Shown: positions 47,906 to 59,916, counted from the stretch's first letter. The stretch: 64,000 bases of DNA from Epiperipatus broadwayi (GCA_028023455.1 JAQFVV010006353.1:246001-310000), one strand, 5' to 3'. Translations and numbers: made by a program. Notes: generated from the sequence alone by a model not told the origin.

Positions 47906-49009
47906 AATACTACATAGTTTCAGTGGAATTTGAAAAATATAATTGATTATTTATCTAGTCTATTTTCAGAACAGGTTATTTTTACATGTTAAATGAGATT
48001 TAAACTTCTTTGAATTAATAATCTCATTCTCTTTTGTTAAGTTGCAATCTTTAGTGTCTATATAAACAACATACTGCACTATAGATAAAGTTGGTTATCT
48101 ATCCACCTTTATTTAAAAAGGAAGTTGCCTTGATATTTGATTGAAATTGTGGATTGTTACTTAGGTTGGTATTGTTTAGTTGTGAATTGCTATCATGTAT
48201 TTACATTTATAAACCTATCTAGCCTTCAGCATTATTAACTTCATTATACAAATAATACATAGTTTCAGTGAAATTTAAAAGTTATAATTGACTATTTATT
48301 AGTTTACTTTCAGAACTGATTATATTTGCCTGTTAAATAGACTTTATTTAAACTTGTTTGAATTAATAATCTCACTCTTTAGTCAAGTTGGAATCTTCAG
48401 TGTTTATATAAATATAGACAATAGATAAAGGTGGGTATCCACCTTTATTGTAAAAGAAGATTGCCTTGACAACAGATTGAGATTGTTATTGATATAAGTA
48501 TTGTTTAAGTGTTGACTGCTTTCAGGTATTTGCATTTATAAAATTATAGAGAATAAACACATATACAATATAAAATTAATAGTTATTTATTATATTTGCT
48601 TTTTTCCAGCAACATTATTTGAGTGCTTTAAAGAAATGGGAGGTTTAAGAGGAAATGGGTAAATGTAATATTAAATTAATCTTAATTTGGCATAATTGCT
48701 AATTCTGGATGATTGAGAATCAAAGATGCTAGGTTAACAGCTGTATATCTACTTTATTTTCTTTATATATTTCCTCAATAATCTATAAGTAACTCAAAAT
48801 AATAGACAACTGTTTTGTATACAATTTAAATTAATATCAAATTGATTTTTTTTCGCAAATTAACCTTCTCAAGATGCCATTTTAAAAAATTAATCATGTG
48901 ATAGTAAATGTTCTACAGCTTTATACACTCTAGTGGTCATTATTAGAAATAAATCCATGAAAAAATAAAAAAAATATTTTTATAAATTTACACTATGTGT
49001 ACATTCATT

Positions 49010-49510
49010 AAACATTTTCTTATTCATCTTTTTCTTTCTTGTAATTACTATCTATCATCAAATAAACATTTTCTTATTCATCTTTTTCTTTCCTGTAATT
49101 ACTATCTATCATCAAATAAACAACTCTCCTCTTATTTACTATTAATACATATACATATTACAGCTTCTTATTTTCTAATGTTGACAATGTCCCTCCCAAT
49201 TTTATCAAACCATTGGCCAAATTAATATATATATATATCCATTATACTTTGTTATTCATCTTTTTTCTATCTTATAACTACTATCTATCAACCAATAAAG
49301 AATTCCTGTCATACTATCAATATATATATACATATTTATACATTCTTACATATTGCAGCTTCCATTTATCTAATAATGACTATTTCCTATCCCAATTTTA
49401 TCGAGCCATTGACCATATTCATGTATTTATCTATGTTTTATTGTCCATTTCCTGTCCCAATTTTATCGAGCCATTGACCATATTCATGTATTTATCTATG
49501 TTTTCTTGTA
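49010..49510 (+). repeat. short tandem repeats, 54- and 65-bp periods
   Basis: A 54-bp unit (start AAACATTTTCTTATTCATC) occurs at 49010-49063 and 49064-49117 with one mismatch, and a diverged copy near 49250. A 65-bp unit (CCCAATTTTATCGAGCCATT) occurs at 49391 and 49456, with a diverged copy near 49194. The two units alternate, suggesting an older higher-order repeat. The open frames across it are products of the repeat. Confidence 0.7.
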
Positions 49511-50339
49511 TATATAATATTTCATAATATTTTCTTTCTTTAAAATTTTTATTACCTTTATTTTCCTCACAATTTATTATCTATATGATTTCCCATTATA
49601 CTGCTTAATTATTCAAAACTGAAATTCAGTCTTTTATTCAATATTGCTCTCATTTTTGAGTTGAAATCACTATTACTTATCCAAAATTAGATGATTCAGC
49701 AAATGAACAATCCAATTTTTTTTACTATGGTCTTTATGGGAGTGTTTTTTTGCTTTATCTCCAATTTTATCAGTCTTACTTTTAAGGATGTCTTATCAAG
49801 ACTTTTTTAAAAATTTGTCCTTCTAAAAGTAATTTTTGATTCACTTGGCTTAGTTTTTGTTAACATTCCTATGCATTTCATCTAGATAATAATTATTTCT
49901 AGGTTGTTGTTTTTTTTTAAAAAAAAATTCTGTACTATCCTTTTATGGCAGTCTTTATTTAGTTATTTTTCTGCTTACGCATTCAATATTTACATCCTGT
50001 AAATAAGATATTTTTTATTTATTTTTTGAGTGATAGAATGATCTTATTATTTAGATGCTTTCAATAATAAAATATTTATTCATGCTGATGGCTTTCTGTT
50101 TTTCAAGAAACTAATATACTTTTTGACCTGACCACAGCCAATCCTAGCGTAAGAGTTGAACTTACACCTTTAGTTTCTTGGAATATTGAATTTTAAAGCA
50201 ACGCTCTAACGAACTGAAATTACTAGAGGATAAAAATTTCACTTTCAGCTACCTAATCCAAATGTAATGATTTAATAGATCTTGAACTTACATCTTTATG
50301 AATAGGTTCTTTATCCATTATAAGAATATGTAATGTCTC

Positions 50340-50820
50340 AGAAAAAAATTGATTGGTGACAGATTCTAACTTGCCTGTAGTGTCATCTCTGAAGATATAA
50401 TTTAACTATTCGCTACGGAAATTTTAAAGTGTTACTGTGTGTGAATCATGAGACATGAAGTGTACTGTATTTCCTAACTTAATCCATGTTGGAACATTAT
50501 GCTAATGTTAAATTTTGTTTAAAATTGTGCAAAATTGCTTGAAATGTTAGGAATGATTCAAACTGGATATGACAGTGAAGTCTTGAGTTGCAATAACATT
50601 TCCAAGTGATTTGTAAGATTTTGTGAATGATAACTAGAGCATTGAAGATGATCTGTGAAGGTATGAAGCAAACTGACATATTCATTGTCATAACTCACTA
50701 GCATCTTAACATTTTTGTGGTCAATTGCACTATAACACTGTTTAATATGTGTTGGTTTAGAGTTGGATTGGCTTGAAGGAACCATCAGTCACCTTTTTAC
50801 TGGGATACACTATATATTAG
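50340..50820. repeat. family G foldback repeat
   Basis: Same arrangement as 10500-10990: AACATTATGCTAATGTTAAATT ancestry, GATTCAAACTGGATATGACAG, ACTAGCATCTTAACATTTTTG, CACCTTTTTACTGGGATACAC. Confidence 0.45.
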
Positions 50821-50874
50821 CAATCAATCAATCACTTAATAGTAGTTTTCCCTATGGACAAGTCCAGAGAGAGT

Positions 50875-51090
50875 ATTCACATCACAAATTCATCCATTTC
50901 TTGACTGTTCTCATCATTGCCCAGTTCTTCAATTCCATGTATCTCATCATATCCAGCAATGTCAATCTTTTCTGTCCTTTCTTCTTACTGTCACTCTCCA
51001 TTCCCTCTAAAATATTTTTCATTAAATTATTCTTTCTTATATATGTCAAATCCAGTTTTTCTCGCTATCTCTAATTTCCTCAATCAATCT
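50875..51090 (-). pseudogene. probable RTE-like LINE C-terminal fragment
   Basis: The minus strand reads IRKNNLMKNILEGMESDSKK, then QKRLTLLDMMRYMELKNWAM. It resembles the N-L-L..ILEG..GKR.RGR.R..LLD tail of RTE-type ORFs. Only ~70 codons remain and the family match is moderate. Confidence 0.4.
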
Positions 51091-51735
51091 TTTATTTTCA
51101 TTTACTCCTTTCAAAATTTCATTTGTTATTTTATATTAGGAATAACCTACCAAAAAGAAAAAAAAAATGAAATAAAAGAAATGTATGCATTTTTTTGTTA
51201 ATGGGGGCAAAAAATGAAAAATGTCTCTTAGTGATTCCAGTTGTACTAAAATAATCATTATATCTTTATATTAAATACTGCTACTGAAAGTAATATGGCA
51301 CAAGAACAAAGCATGCATATATTTTATAAACTAGGCTAAGCTTCTAGATATATCGTTTTACCAAGATAATATGTCTCTTACAGGAAGAGAGTAATTTTTA
51401 TGACTGTAAACAAAATTTAAATTTTTGTTTATGTTTACTTGTGTTTTTTTTTTTTGATGTGTCCATATTTGTTTATTGGTTGCTGTTAATAATGTCTTAA
51501 ATATGCTGCTTAAATGTATATTTATTTAGCTATTTTTATTCTTTGGCAAATTTAATAAATAAATATATAATAGATTAAATAACATTGAATGTTTTTTTTT
51601 TAAAACTCATTAAAAGATTCATAAAAATAAAATATATTACTTGTTTAAATGCTCTTATTCATATAAATGCACTAGAAAAGTAAAATATGTACCAAGAAGT
51701 AAAAATAAATAAATTTTCTTTCAACTTTTATAAAT

Positions 51736-51891
51736 AAAAGTGTGGGGTGACCATATTTAGAAATCGGTTTCCCGAAGAATCGCACCCTCATTTTTTGTAT
51801 CGGTGCCAATCTATTTCAAGCGGATGTTTCAAGTTTATTTACGTGATTCTTTGGGAATTGAATTTTAAACATGATAACCCCACACTTATTT
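51736..51891. mobile_element. short TIR element (MITE)
   Basis: Ends AAGTGTGGGGTGACCAT and ATGATAACCCCACACTT are imperfect ~17-bp inverted repeats around ~120 bp. G+C is higher than the flanks. Superfamily uncertain, hAT-like at best. Confidence 0.45.
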
Positions 51892-52114
51892 TTGAAGTTG
51901 AAGAAAATTTATTTTTTTCTTTTCATGGTATTTGGATAAATAAAAATGTTTCCTACCATTTTTTTTTTTTTGGTTTTATATAGTTTCAAAAATTGACTGA
52001 AGTAAGGTTAGAAATTTGATACCAGACTGATTCCCATATAAAACTACAATTTTAATTTTTTTATTTTTTGGTAAATTGTTTGTAAACTAAAAAAAATCAT
52101 CAGGAACAAACATA

Positions 52115-53004
52115 CGAGGAGGGACCCAAAAATAACCGGAATCGTTCTCTGGTTTGCACATCTATTGTAATATATATTTTTGCTGTTACACACTTCTTGT
52201 AGGAATCCTTCTGCATCAATATGCCAATTGACATTGCCTTTAAAATTGTGGTACCATATAGCACGTTTTTTGTACAGTGTATTTCATGTATTTGTCAAGT
52301 TTTATGGTGACTGAACCGTTCGAACAATGTGAAATTCTGTTTTCATTTACAGAAAATGGCAATGAAAACAATTGTAATGCTTGAAACAGATTACAAACAA
52401 GCTGATTTCATAAAAACAGAAGTTTATGAGTGTTTTAATTGAAATGTTAAATTCATAAAATGCCTAAAAAGCATCACAAGTGAAGTCTAAAGTCAAAACA
52501 ATGCTGATTTTGGGGGGGGCATAAATGGCATTTTCCTTAGATTTAGTTTGTAATGGTCGGGCATTGTATCTTAGTTCTGAAACATTAACATTATATGGTG
52601 AAATGTAAATATCCCATTTTGTGACAAAGAAAAGTATGCAAGCTTCTTCCTGACAAAGTGTCATCTCTCAAAGCCTTGAGTGTGAAACACTTTAAATTTA
52701 GCATGCAGCTTATCTCTTAGCCATATTCACTCGATTTTTCTTCATGGGGTTTTTGTTTTAATTTCTCGAATGAAAAATTTTTTTTTTTAGCAGACTTAGA
52801 AGTGGTGAAAAAAAAAGGCCACAGACTTTAAAAGGCATCACTTTGCCAATGTTTCTGGGTTACTTTGAAAAATGAAAAATAGGTTTAGACTGGATTTTTG
52901 CGTAAAATGGATAGTAATTTGAAAGTGATTAAATTTATAACACTTAAAAATAAACAAACAATTTTTATATTATAAAATTCCTCATACTTTTGGGTATCCC
53001 TTCA
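52115..53004 (+). pseudogene. mariner-family transposon relic
   Basis: Ends CGAGGAGGGACCCAAAAATA and inverse TGAAGGGATACCCAAAAGTA form ~28-bp imperfect terminal repeats with TA on both sides. Interrupted plus-strand frames give KSKVKTMLIS (mariner K.K.ML), KALSVKHF followed by PYSLDFSSWGF (the ALSVR.F...HPPYSPDLAP.DFFLFP block), then EVVKKKRPQTLKGIT and RLDWIF..NG-like C-terminal sequence. The order matches a mariner transposase. Length is ~890 bp against ~1.3 kb for full elements, with many stops, so it is an old dead copy with deletions. Confidence 0.75.
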
Positions 53005-53479
53005 TACATATGTTTCAACTGGATCGGAAATTGGAAAGTGGGTGAAAATTGAGTTACAAAATTTCACGGACAAGTAAATAAAAAAAGAAATGATCAAATA
53101 AAAGCATATAGCCCCCCCCCCTTTTTTTTTGCTATTTCTGTTTAAATTATTCCAAAAAAAATATGTACCCTCTTTCCACTTAATTGAGATTTATATTACA
53201 GATTTTGTACAATATTAATTATTTTTGAGGCTTTTATTCCAACCACCTTTTTTAAAAAAGTTTTCTAGGGCCTGTTATTTTTTATAGGATGAATTTTTAT
53301 TATAATCTTTCAAAATAACTTCTAATTTGAGATAGTAGAGTAAATTGCATTAATACTTAGTCAAATCATACTTTTTTATCTAGTTATCTGAACATGCCTT
53401 TAGACACAGAACTTGACAATTTAAAGTCTGAAATAAGTATCTTCTATTTCCAACCATTGCCAGTCCACTGTAGGAAGAA

Positions 53480-53770
53480 AGTTATTCAAGTTTAATGCAG
53501 TTTAATTTGAACTATAGCTTCTCTTCTTCACATAGGTGCCAACAATCTTCCTTAATTTATCCATCCATCTCATAAGAAGTCCCTTTCTACATCTTGTACT
53601 ATCTCTTTGAATCAATTTAAAATTCCAGCCTACCTGTTCTAGCATTTTATCCATTTCAGTCTCTTAATTTTTTTCATTGATGTCATTGGTATTTGTTCTC
53701 TTATTCAATAACTTTTAGTCGTCCATCATTTTGTTACGTTCTAATCATTGAAAACTTCTGTTTTTATGAT
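53480..53770 (-). pseudogene. RTE-like LINE C-terminal fragment, decayed
   Basis: The plus strand shares TTCTCTTCTTCACAT and TTTATCCATCCATCTCA with the minus-strand LINE ends at 60480-60540 and 1021-1080. The frame is destroyed. Another old 3' end. Confidence 0.5.
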
Positions 53771-53798
53771 GAAATAACATTTCAGATTTATTTTTATT

Positions 53799-54086
53799 AT
53801 TGTTGATATTAATATTTTAATATGCGAAGCGCCGCTAGTTGAAAATTGAAATAAATCGAGATACTGCAAACTCTAGCGCTCATAAACCTAAATGCTTACA
53901 ACTGGTTTAGATATGTAGAAAGAAGAGTAGAGAAAAGGGTGGGCACCCTTTTCTCGTAAAATGTTTGTTGTGTGTTTGGCTTTCAATGTCATTTTTGACA
54001 GCTATCCGTGCCATCTGATTGACTGTCAGTTAAGTATTGTAACGAGCGCTAGAGATTTGCAGTATCTCGATTTATTGTTGATATTA
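53799..54086. mobile_element. 262-bp inverted-repeat element with 13-bp target duplication
   Basis: ATTGTTGATATTA is duplicated at 53799-53811 and 54074-54086. Inside, AATAAATCGAGATACTGCAA with CTCTAGCGCTC near 53850 is the inverse of GAGCGCTAGAGATTTGCAGT with ATCTCGATTT at 54042-54073. A perfect small hairpin GAGAAAAGGGTG/CACCCTTTTCTC is at 53930-53955. G+C and CpG are higher than in the flanks. The class is unknown. Confidence 0.65.
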
Positions 54087-54089
54087 TAG

Positions 54090-55090
54090 TTTAATATTTA
54101 TTTAACCCTGCTGTTTTTAAAATTGCCAACAGTATTTTTTTTTTTTTAATTATGTCTTCAAAATTATTCCCAGTGATGCAGTAAAATGTATCAGATTTAT
54201 CATATTTATTGGTTTATATGATGCAGCCGCATATAAGACACCCCCCCCCTCATATACATTTTTAAGAAAAAAGTTAATTTTTTAAATTTTTTTAAAAATT
54301 TCCATAATGATTTACTGTATTAATTTTAGTTATTTATGTCTACAGAAAATGTAACCAGGGAATGCTGTACTTAGGTACCTTTTAATTTTCATTCTCAATA
54401 CCCAGAAATTCGTCTTCAGAACTAAATGAAGTGTCACTTTAATCTTCTTCAGAAACTGAGTCTTCATATAATAAATCATCCTCTGTGCCATCAAGTGAAA
54501 TACTAATTCTTAAATGACTTTACAACCATCTCGTTTCACATAATCCCATGAGGATTGACCCATTCACAAATTGTAAAATGCTAGGCCTCTTCCTTCTTCC
54601 TGATGGTATCATTCAAAATCAGTAGATTGCATTCAAATTTTCCATTTCCCTCTCACGAATCCTTTATATGATTTATTAATGCAGACATCTAAAGATTGAA
54701 GTTGACTCGTTAGGTCACCTGGAATTACAGCTAATTAAGTTTTCAGTTGGTTGATTTTATTTTTCATAGCTTCTGTGACTTTAAAACTGATCCCATACTA
54801 TCAAGGCAGTTTTCTTTAACAGCCTACTATAACACCTAGACCATGCATTGTCTATCCACAACTTCATCCCCTTTCATCCATCCAGCCTTTAGGATGAATG
54901 TGCACAAACACACCTTTATATATATATTTGTATATTAATCTAAACAGAAGTTTTAGATTGACTGAAATTTAAATTCATAATTTTGATGACCACCGCATAA
55001 AATGCATTCCGTATTTTAGGCGTATTTTGAAGGGAAAAAAGTATATCCTTCATGCCAGAAAATACGATATTCATGTGATTATTTTATATA
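54090..55090. other. gene-free stretch
   Basis: Near 54400-54560 the sequence is slightly less AT-rich, but all frames are interrupted. I see no supportable exon. Confidence 0.4.
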
Positions 55091-55092
55091 AG

Positions 55093-55180
55093 GGCTTTGT
55101 AGTGCAATGATATATCTGTATAATTTGCTTATGATCTGATCTGTGAATCTGGAACATTTTTTTTATGTTCCAAACAATCT
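55093..55180 (+). repeat. possible tRNA-like SINE remnant
   Basis: GGGCTTTGTAGTGCAATGAT resembles the 5' part of 6448-6560; a weak B box GTGAATCTGG follows. Decayed and uncertain. Confidence 0.25.
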
Positions 55181-56205
55181 GGTTTTTTCGACTAGTTTGC
55201 CAGTGTCCAATCCAATTTGCAATTCAAAATTTGTTAATGAATGGGTTTATTTATTTAGCTTTGTATTTAGACAGCTTAACTATTAACAAGATATCGTAAA
55301 AAAACCCTGTAGAGATTCCAACCAGGAGATATACTCAATAATAGCTTTATTCCATCAATTCTGCGAACATAACCATAAATCTGATAGTTATTAACTGCGT
55401 GGTTCATAGTTTATATCTGTCCACATTTATAAAGATCAATGACTGATAAATTTCATTTATCAAACAGGTGAGCATATAATGACCATGAGTCAAATTATTC
55501 AAATATTCAAGAGTTCATAAGCAATTTGAACCCCAGAAGTGCTAGCATCAGGACCCCCACATTTCAGAGTTTGACATTCTACCACAGTACTGAGTCGCGT
55601 AGCAATAATTTCAAATGACTATCAGAAAATAAAACATAGGTGGAAAATTTATTAAAAGTCGTTACATCTTATTTGCCAAGATTGTCTCCTCCTCCTTTAG
55701 TGGGCTATTAGAAAAGCTTTTGCCATGCACATTTGCCTATATAAAATTATTTTCCTTTACGTTGCATTAAAAATAGGAAATTAAGCTTTGTTTTGCGTTT
55801 ATGTGTCATCATTACTATGTTGTAGCAAAAAAGTATATATTTAGTCAAATAATCATGTGTTTGAAACAATATATTCCATTCAAATTACAAATAAGTTTTT
55901 GTTCAAAAAATATTTCAAAAGCAAATTTTTCCAATAACTTTTTCACCTCTGGGTCTTGGTTTATTTTATTTATTTTCATTACTGGATATAGTATCATATT
56001 TTTCTTTAAGTTAAAATACGGGTGGCTATAAATACCCCACCCCCTCCTCCTCTTGTTTTTTTTTTTTTAAAAAATCATTTACTTTAATAGAAGATATTAC
56101 ATTTTTTCTTTTCGTTTGTATTTGTAATAAATTAGCAAAACGTTTTTAACATCCACAGCTGAAAAGGTTTTATTATTTTCTTTGTACGAATTAATTTAAA
56201 CAGAA

Positions 56206-56573
56206 GCAATACTTATGCACTGTAATGTTATTGTAATAGCTCAATGATGTCTCGTTGCGTAACGGGGATTCTTAAACCAAAGCATAAAGTAGAAACTTTT
56301 GAAAAGATACGAGCGGCCATGTTACCTTTTGTACCTAAATTTAGTTATATAGGTCAATCTAAAGCAGCTTAGTTTGAGAGTGTGAAAAAGTTTCCAGATT
56401 GGCTTATATGATTAAATGTAGGTACAAAAGATGATGGCCTCTTTTATCTTAATAAAAGTATCTATCTTGTACTTTGGTTTGAGAGCATCCTCAGTACTCA
56501 ATAAGAAATAGCTATTATAGCATTACAGTGCAAGTACTTAGGGTGTAAATCACTTCTGTTTAAATCACTTATG
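56206..56573. repeat. family F inverted-repeat element
   Basis: Ends TTTAAACAGAAGCAATACTT and ATCACTTCTGTTTAAA, with inner pairs GCACTGTAATGTTAT / ATAGCATTACAGTGC. Shares the ends and GGTTTGAGAGCATCCTC-like centre with 33335-33520. The interior includes a second palindromic pair (TTTGTACCTAAATTTAG / TAAATGTAGGTACAAA). Confidence 0.55.
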
Positions 56574-56837
56574 ATCTCTGCGCTAGTAAATAAAATTGAA
56601 TATTACATAGTTTATATGAATTAGCACATTTTTCTTAGACACAGTTGAGCATGTACACCAGAATCATAGCTTTAACTGTTGGGCTAGGTGTACTGCCCTC
56701 TTGTTGAGGAATAATGATAATGATTTAAATTACATTTTACATATTCTATTTACTTGCAGCCTGAGTATAAACACTATTGGGATGATCTGTTCTGCTTAAA
56801 CTTATACGGAGTTTTTGTTTTTAATAATAGTTTTAAT

Positions 56838-57392
56838 TAAAGGGATTTGAACTCAGGATTTTTCAGCATATTCATCCTCCACTTTATCTCAAGCAACCAA
56901 TACACATGACTACATACATGTGAAAAAGATAAACGATCCCCAATACATGTATTTCATGCTGAACCAGCACTCATCAGTTGGTCCAGATCATAATCTCCCA
57001 CAATCAGTGCTCAATTTATATTAAGATAACAATTTCTCAAACTTTAATGGACAGGCTTCAATCTTCTCACCTTTCCAACTATTTAGCCGGCCATTTCATT
57101 GAAAACCTGATGATGGAACACTCGAGCATCGGTTTTTCAATGAAATTGACAGTTGAATAGTTGGAAGGGTGAGAAGTTTGAGTATCTTAATATAAACTGA
57201 GCATTGGTTGCATATATGTGTGGGAGATTATGATCTGGCCCAATTGACGAGTGCTGGTTTTGCATGAAGTACGTATATTGGAGGGTCGTATATCTTTTTT
57301 AGCCTGAGTGGGGTCATATGTATCGATTGCTTGAGATGGAATGGAGGGTGAGTAGATTGAAAAATCCCGAGTTCAAATCCCTGTAATTATTT
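56838..57392. repeat. family C hammerhead palindrome, long form
   Basis: Outer edges GGGATTTGAACTCAGGATTT and GAGTTCAAATCCC (B-box-like). Arms ~56838-57025 and ~57190-57392; the left arm holds a good minus-strand hammerhead and the right arm a mutated one (TTGACGA, GAAG). The centre holds a further palindrome (CTTCTCACCTTTCCAACTA / TAGTTGGAAGGGTGAGAAG) and a hairpin GAAAACCTGATG/CATCGGTTTTTC. Confidence 0.7.
56935..56989 (-). ncRNA. hammerhead ribozyme motif, family C
   Basis: Minus strand: GATC, TGGA, CCAA, CTGATGA, stem II GTGCTG-GTT-CAGCAT (G-U at its base), GAAA, short AT-rich stem III (ACATGT-like), cleavage A, TTGG, GGATC. Core bases are all canonical and both halves of stem I pair. 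Confidence 0.65.
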
Positions 57393-57796
57393 ATATAAGA
57401 AACATTCAGTATAAGCAAATTACATACTGCTTTAGAATTAAATATTAATTTTAGTAACTTATATTGTGACAATTTGATAAATTGTTTTAAGGTTGTAAAA
57501 TTTCACTTCTTATATTATGCAAAGATTATTATTTTATGCTATAATACATATGCTCAGAAATTTATAGTTATTTAGATGGTAGTTAAAATATTATTTTACT
57601 CTACTCTATTTAATTGAGTTTAAAAATATACACTAAGTATTTCATACATTGGTCTTTCCACAATCCTAGTTTATTATGTGATCCATTTGTTTTTAATTTC
57701 TTATGCATATTAAATTATAATCTCTTGATGTTTCAATCCATTTTTATGGTCATTTTCTAGAATCATTCCTATAACATATACATATTTATATTATAG

Positions 57797-58023
57797 ATAG
57801 TGTTTGGTTATGTGTACTCTGGCCACCAGGTGACACTAACCTTTTTTTTGTTTGTCCATCGATGATTTCAGCAATTTTTTTATTTTTTTTCATCGATAAT
57901 TTCTGCCTTTTTGTTTGTCCGTTGATGATTTCAGCCATTTTGCATCGAAATTTATCACTTGCAGGCTTCTTGGTGGTTCTGCAGCATCACCTGGTGGCAA
58001 TAGTATGCATAACCAAACACTAC
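57797..58023. mobile_element. 227-bp TIR element
   Basis: TAGTGTTTGGTTATGTGTAC plus GGCCACCAGGTGA on the left is the inverse of TCACCTGGTGGC plus CATAACCAAACACTA on the right (~40-bp imperfect TIRs). Inside, a TTGTCC(A/G)T(C/T)GATGATTTC motif repeats. No frame; a MITE. Confidence 0.6.
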
Positions 58024-58254
58024 CATATTATATAAACAATAAAACTGGAATCCATCCTATCCTGAGCAGTATTTAGCAGTCACAATTAAAAAAATAAAAT
58101 CTCATTAAAGTCGCACTATGTTAATGTTCCCATTTGAATTTAGAATGTTTTCGTTTAGAAATAATATTTTATGTAGATTTCAAATTGATAAATTATTCAA
58201 TATTGAACTATCAGTTTTTAACCGTTTTATATAAAATTTTTGCAAAGGTAATTA

Positions 58255-59430
58255 CAACTTAATTACGGTGAACTTTGGATTATAACCAACCAAAAGAACA
58301 AGTTGGATTTGGATAAGTGGGTCATATCCAAGTATTGAGAGAAGTTATAGAAACGGTCAATGATTATGAGTTGCCATTATGCTTTGGATTTGTAGATTAT
58401 GAAAAGGCATTTGATTCTATAAACATTTCTTTAGGGATTAAAGAATTGAATCATTGAGGTAAAGATCCCAATTATGTTCTGAAGAATATTTATAAAAATA
58501 CAAGAGCGGGAATTAGATTACATAATGATACTAAAAAGATTAACACTGAGAAGGGTAACTACAAGGTGATTCTATATTTCCAAAACTTTTTACAGCAGTT
58601 TTTCGAGAAATATTTTGTGTATTAAAGTGGCAAGCTAAAGGGATGGAGATGATTTAAGTCATTTAGATTTTGCAGATGATGTAGTTCTTTTTGCAAATAA
58701 TGCTTTAGAGTTTCAGGAAATGTTGCAAGAGTTATCAGATGAAAGTAAACAAATAGGACTAAACGTAAATGTTAAAAAAACCAAAATAATGTTCAATGGA
58801 TTTTCTCATAAGAAAATAAAGATTGATAATGATCCAAATAGAAGTTAATAACTAAAAATACCTTGGTCAGATTATTACTACAGAACGAAACATAATGGAA
58901 GGAAATTAATCATAGAATTAAATTTGGTTGGAATGGTTTTTGTAGAAATAACTTAATATTAAAAAGAAATATGTCTGTGTTTGAAAAGGAAGGATTTTAG
59001 TAAATGTGTTTTATCAATTCTTACTTATGAATCTGAGATTTGCACACTTAACAGAAAAGCCATACAGACTTCAGACTACCCAACGAAGTATGGTGAGATG
59101 TATGTTAGGAGTAACAAGAAGAGATTGAAAATTAAGTACATGAGCGAGAGAACAAACGTGTCACTGACATCATTGAAAGAATTAATAGACTGAAGTGGAG
59201 TTGGCTGGACATTTTGCTAAAAGAAATGATAATAGATGGATAATTGAAATCTTAAAAGGGATTTCAAGAGATTGTAAAAGACCTAGAAATAGACCACATG
59301 TGAGATGAATGGATGAAATAAGGAAGTGTGCTGTGGTAATATGGAGAGAAGAGGCTATAAATTGAAGAAGATGGATTGAACTTGGAGAGATCTTTATCCT
59401 GCAATGGTTCAGTAATGGTTGAAAATGTTG
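58255..59430 (+). pseudogene. RTE-like LINE reverse transcriptase and C-terminus, broken
   Basis: Decayed plus-strand frames give GFVDYEKAFDSI (RT motif A), then LDFADDVVLFANN (motif C with ADD), LSDESKQIGLNVNVKKTKIM (motif D), KYLGQIIT, then LLMNLRFAHLTEK, QTTQRSMVRCMLGVTRRD, AGHFAKRNDNRWI and RPRNRPHVR. The order is that of an RTE-clade ORF2; endonuclease is missing, so the insertion is 5'-truncated. Several stops and frameshifts. The 3' end at ~59430 ends with GATGTTAATGAA-type repeats. Confidence 0.75.
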
Positions 59431-59678
59431 ATGTTAATGAATTATTGAATGTATATATAAGAAAGATATTTTAAATATATTATACAAATTTACTCACTGA
59501 TAGAGAAAGAAAAATATTGAAAATATGGATTTCATGACCATATATGAATAGTAGTGTGTGTAATGTAATTAAATCGGAGATGTCATCTCATTGGAATGTT
59601 GCATTTAATGTCAGTCCAAATACTGGTAGGTTGATTAATAATGGAAAGGATGCTGTTGGCAAGATCAACAAATGTAAT

Positions 59679-59916
59679 ATTATATATAAAGTCACATGAT
59701 CACCATTTCTTATTTAAGATCTAGGTGCAGCGCTCTCAGATTCAAGGTTTCTCACTGACGAAGGCCACAAGCCAGAAACTAGTCTGGGAATTTTGGATGA
59801 GTAGGCACTAGATAGGGATTTTATGCACAAGCCTTCTGGCATCCATTGATGACTCTGGCTTGCACTGAGTGACACTACTGTATGGAGAGTTTTACCTGTT
59901 TTAATTATATTTAAAG
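59679..59916 (+). mobile_element. family A short element with 13-bp target duplication
   Basis: TCACATGATCACCATTTC, a deletion joint at TTATTTAAGATC, the hammerhead block, and ...GGAGAGTTTTACCTGTTTTA. ATTATATATAAAG (59679-59691) and ATTATATTTAAAG (59904-59916) are near-identical target repeats. Confidence 0.65.
59738..59797 (+). ncRNA. hammerhead-ribozyme-like motif, family A
   Basis: CTGACGA at 59754-59760, stem II GGC-CACAA-GCC with A-A at its base, GAAAC, ACTAGT, cleavage C, TGGGAA. Outer stem I ATTCAA/TTGGAT keeps pairing by a wobble. Confidence 0.5.

Larger units (their letters stand above)
47460..48550. repeat. tandem repeat, ~310-bp period, about 2.5 copies
   Basis: Blocks ATACATAGTTTCAGTG, TTTGAATTAATAATCTCA, AGTGTTTATATAAA, GATAAAGGTGG, TATCCACCTTTAT, GCCTTGA and ATTGTTTA recur in the same order at ~47920-48230 and ~48240-48545, with a partial first copy near 47480-47580. 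Family C element 47615-47905 sits between the first and second copies. No reading frame. Confidence 0.65.

Noticed and set aside
49213-49527. 104-codon open frame with repeated hydrophobic blocks
   Set aside because: The frame follows the 54/65-bp tandem repeats; the peptide repetition is only the DNA repetition.
51747-51983. 78-codon open frame beginning near a TIR
   Set aside because: It runs through the short TIR element and beyond its end; no transposase motif.
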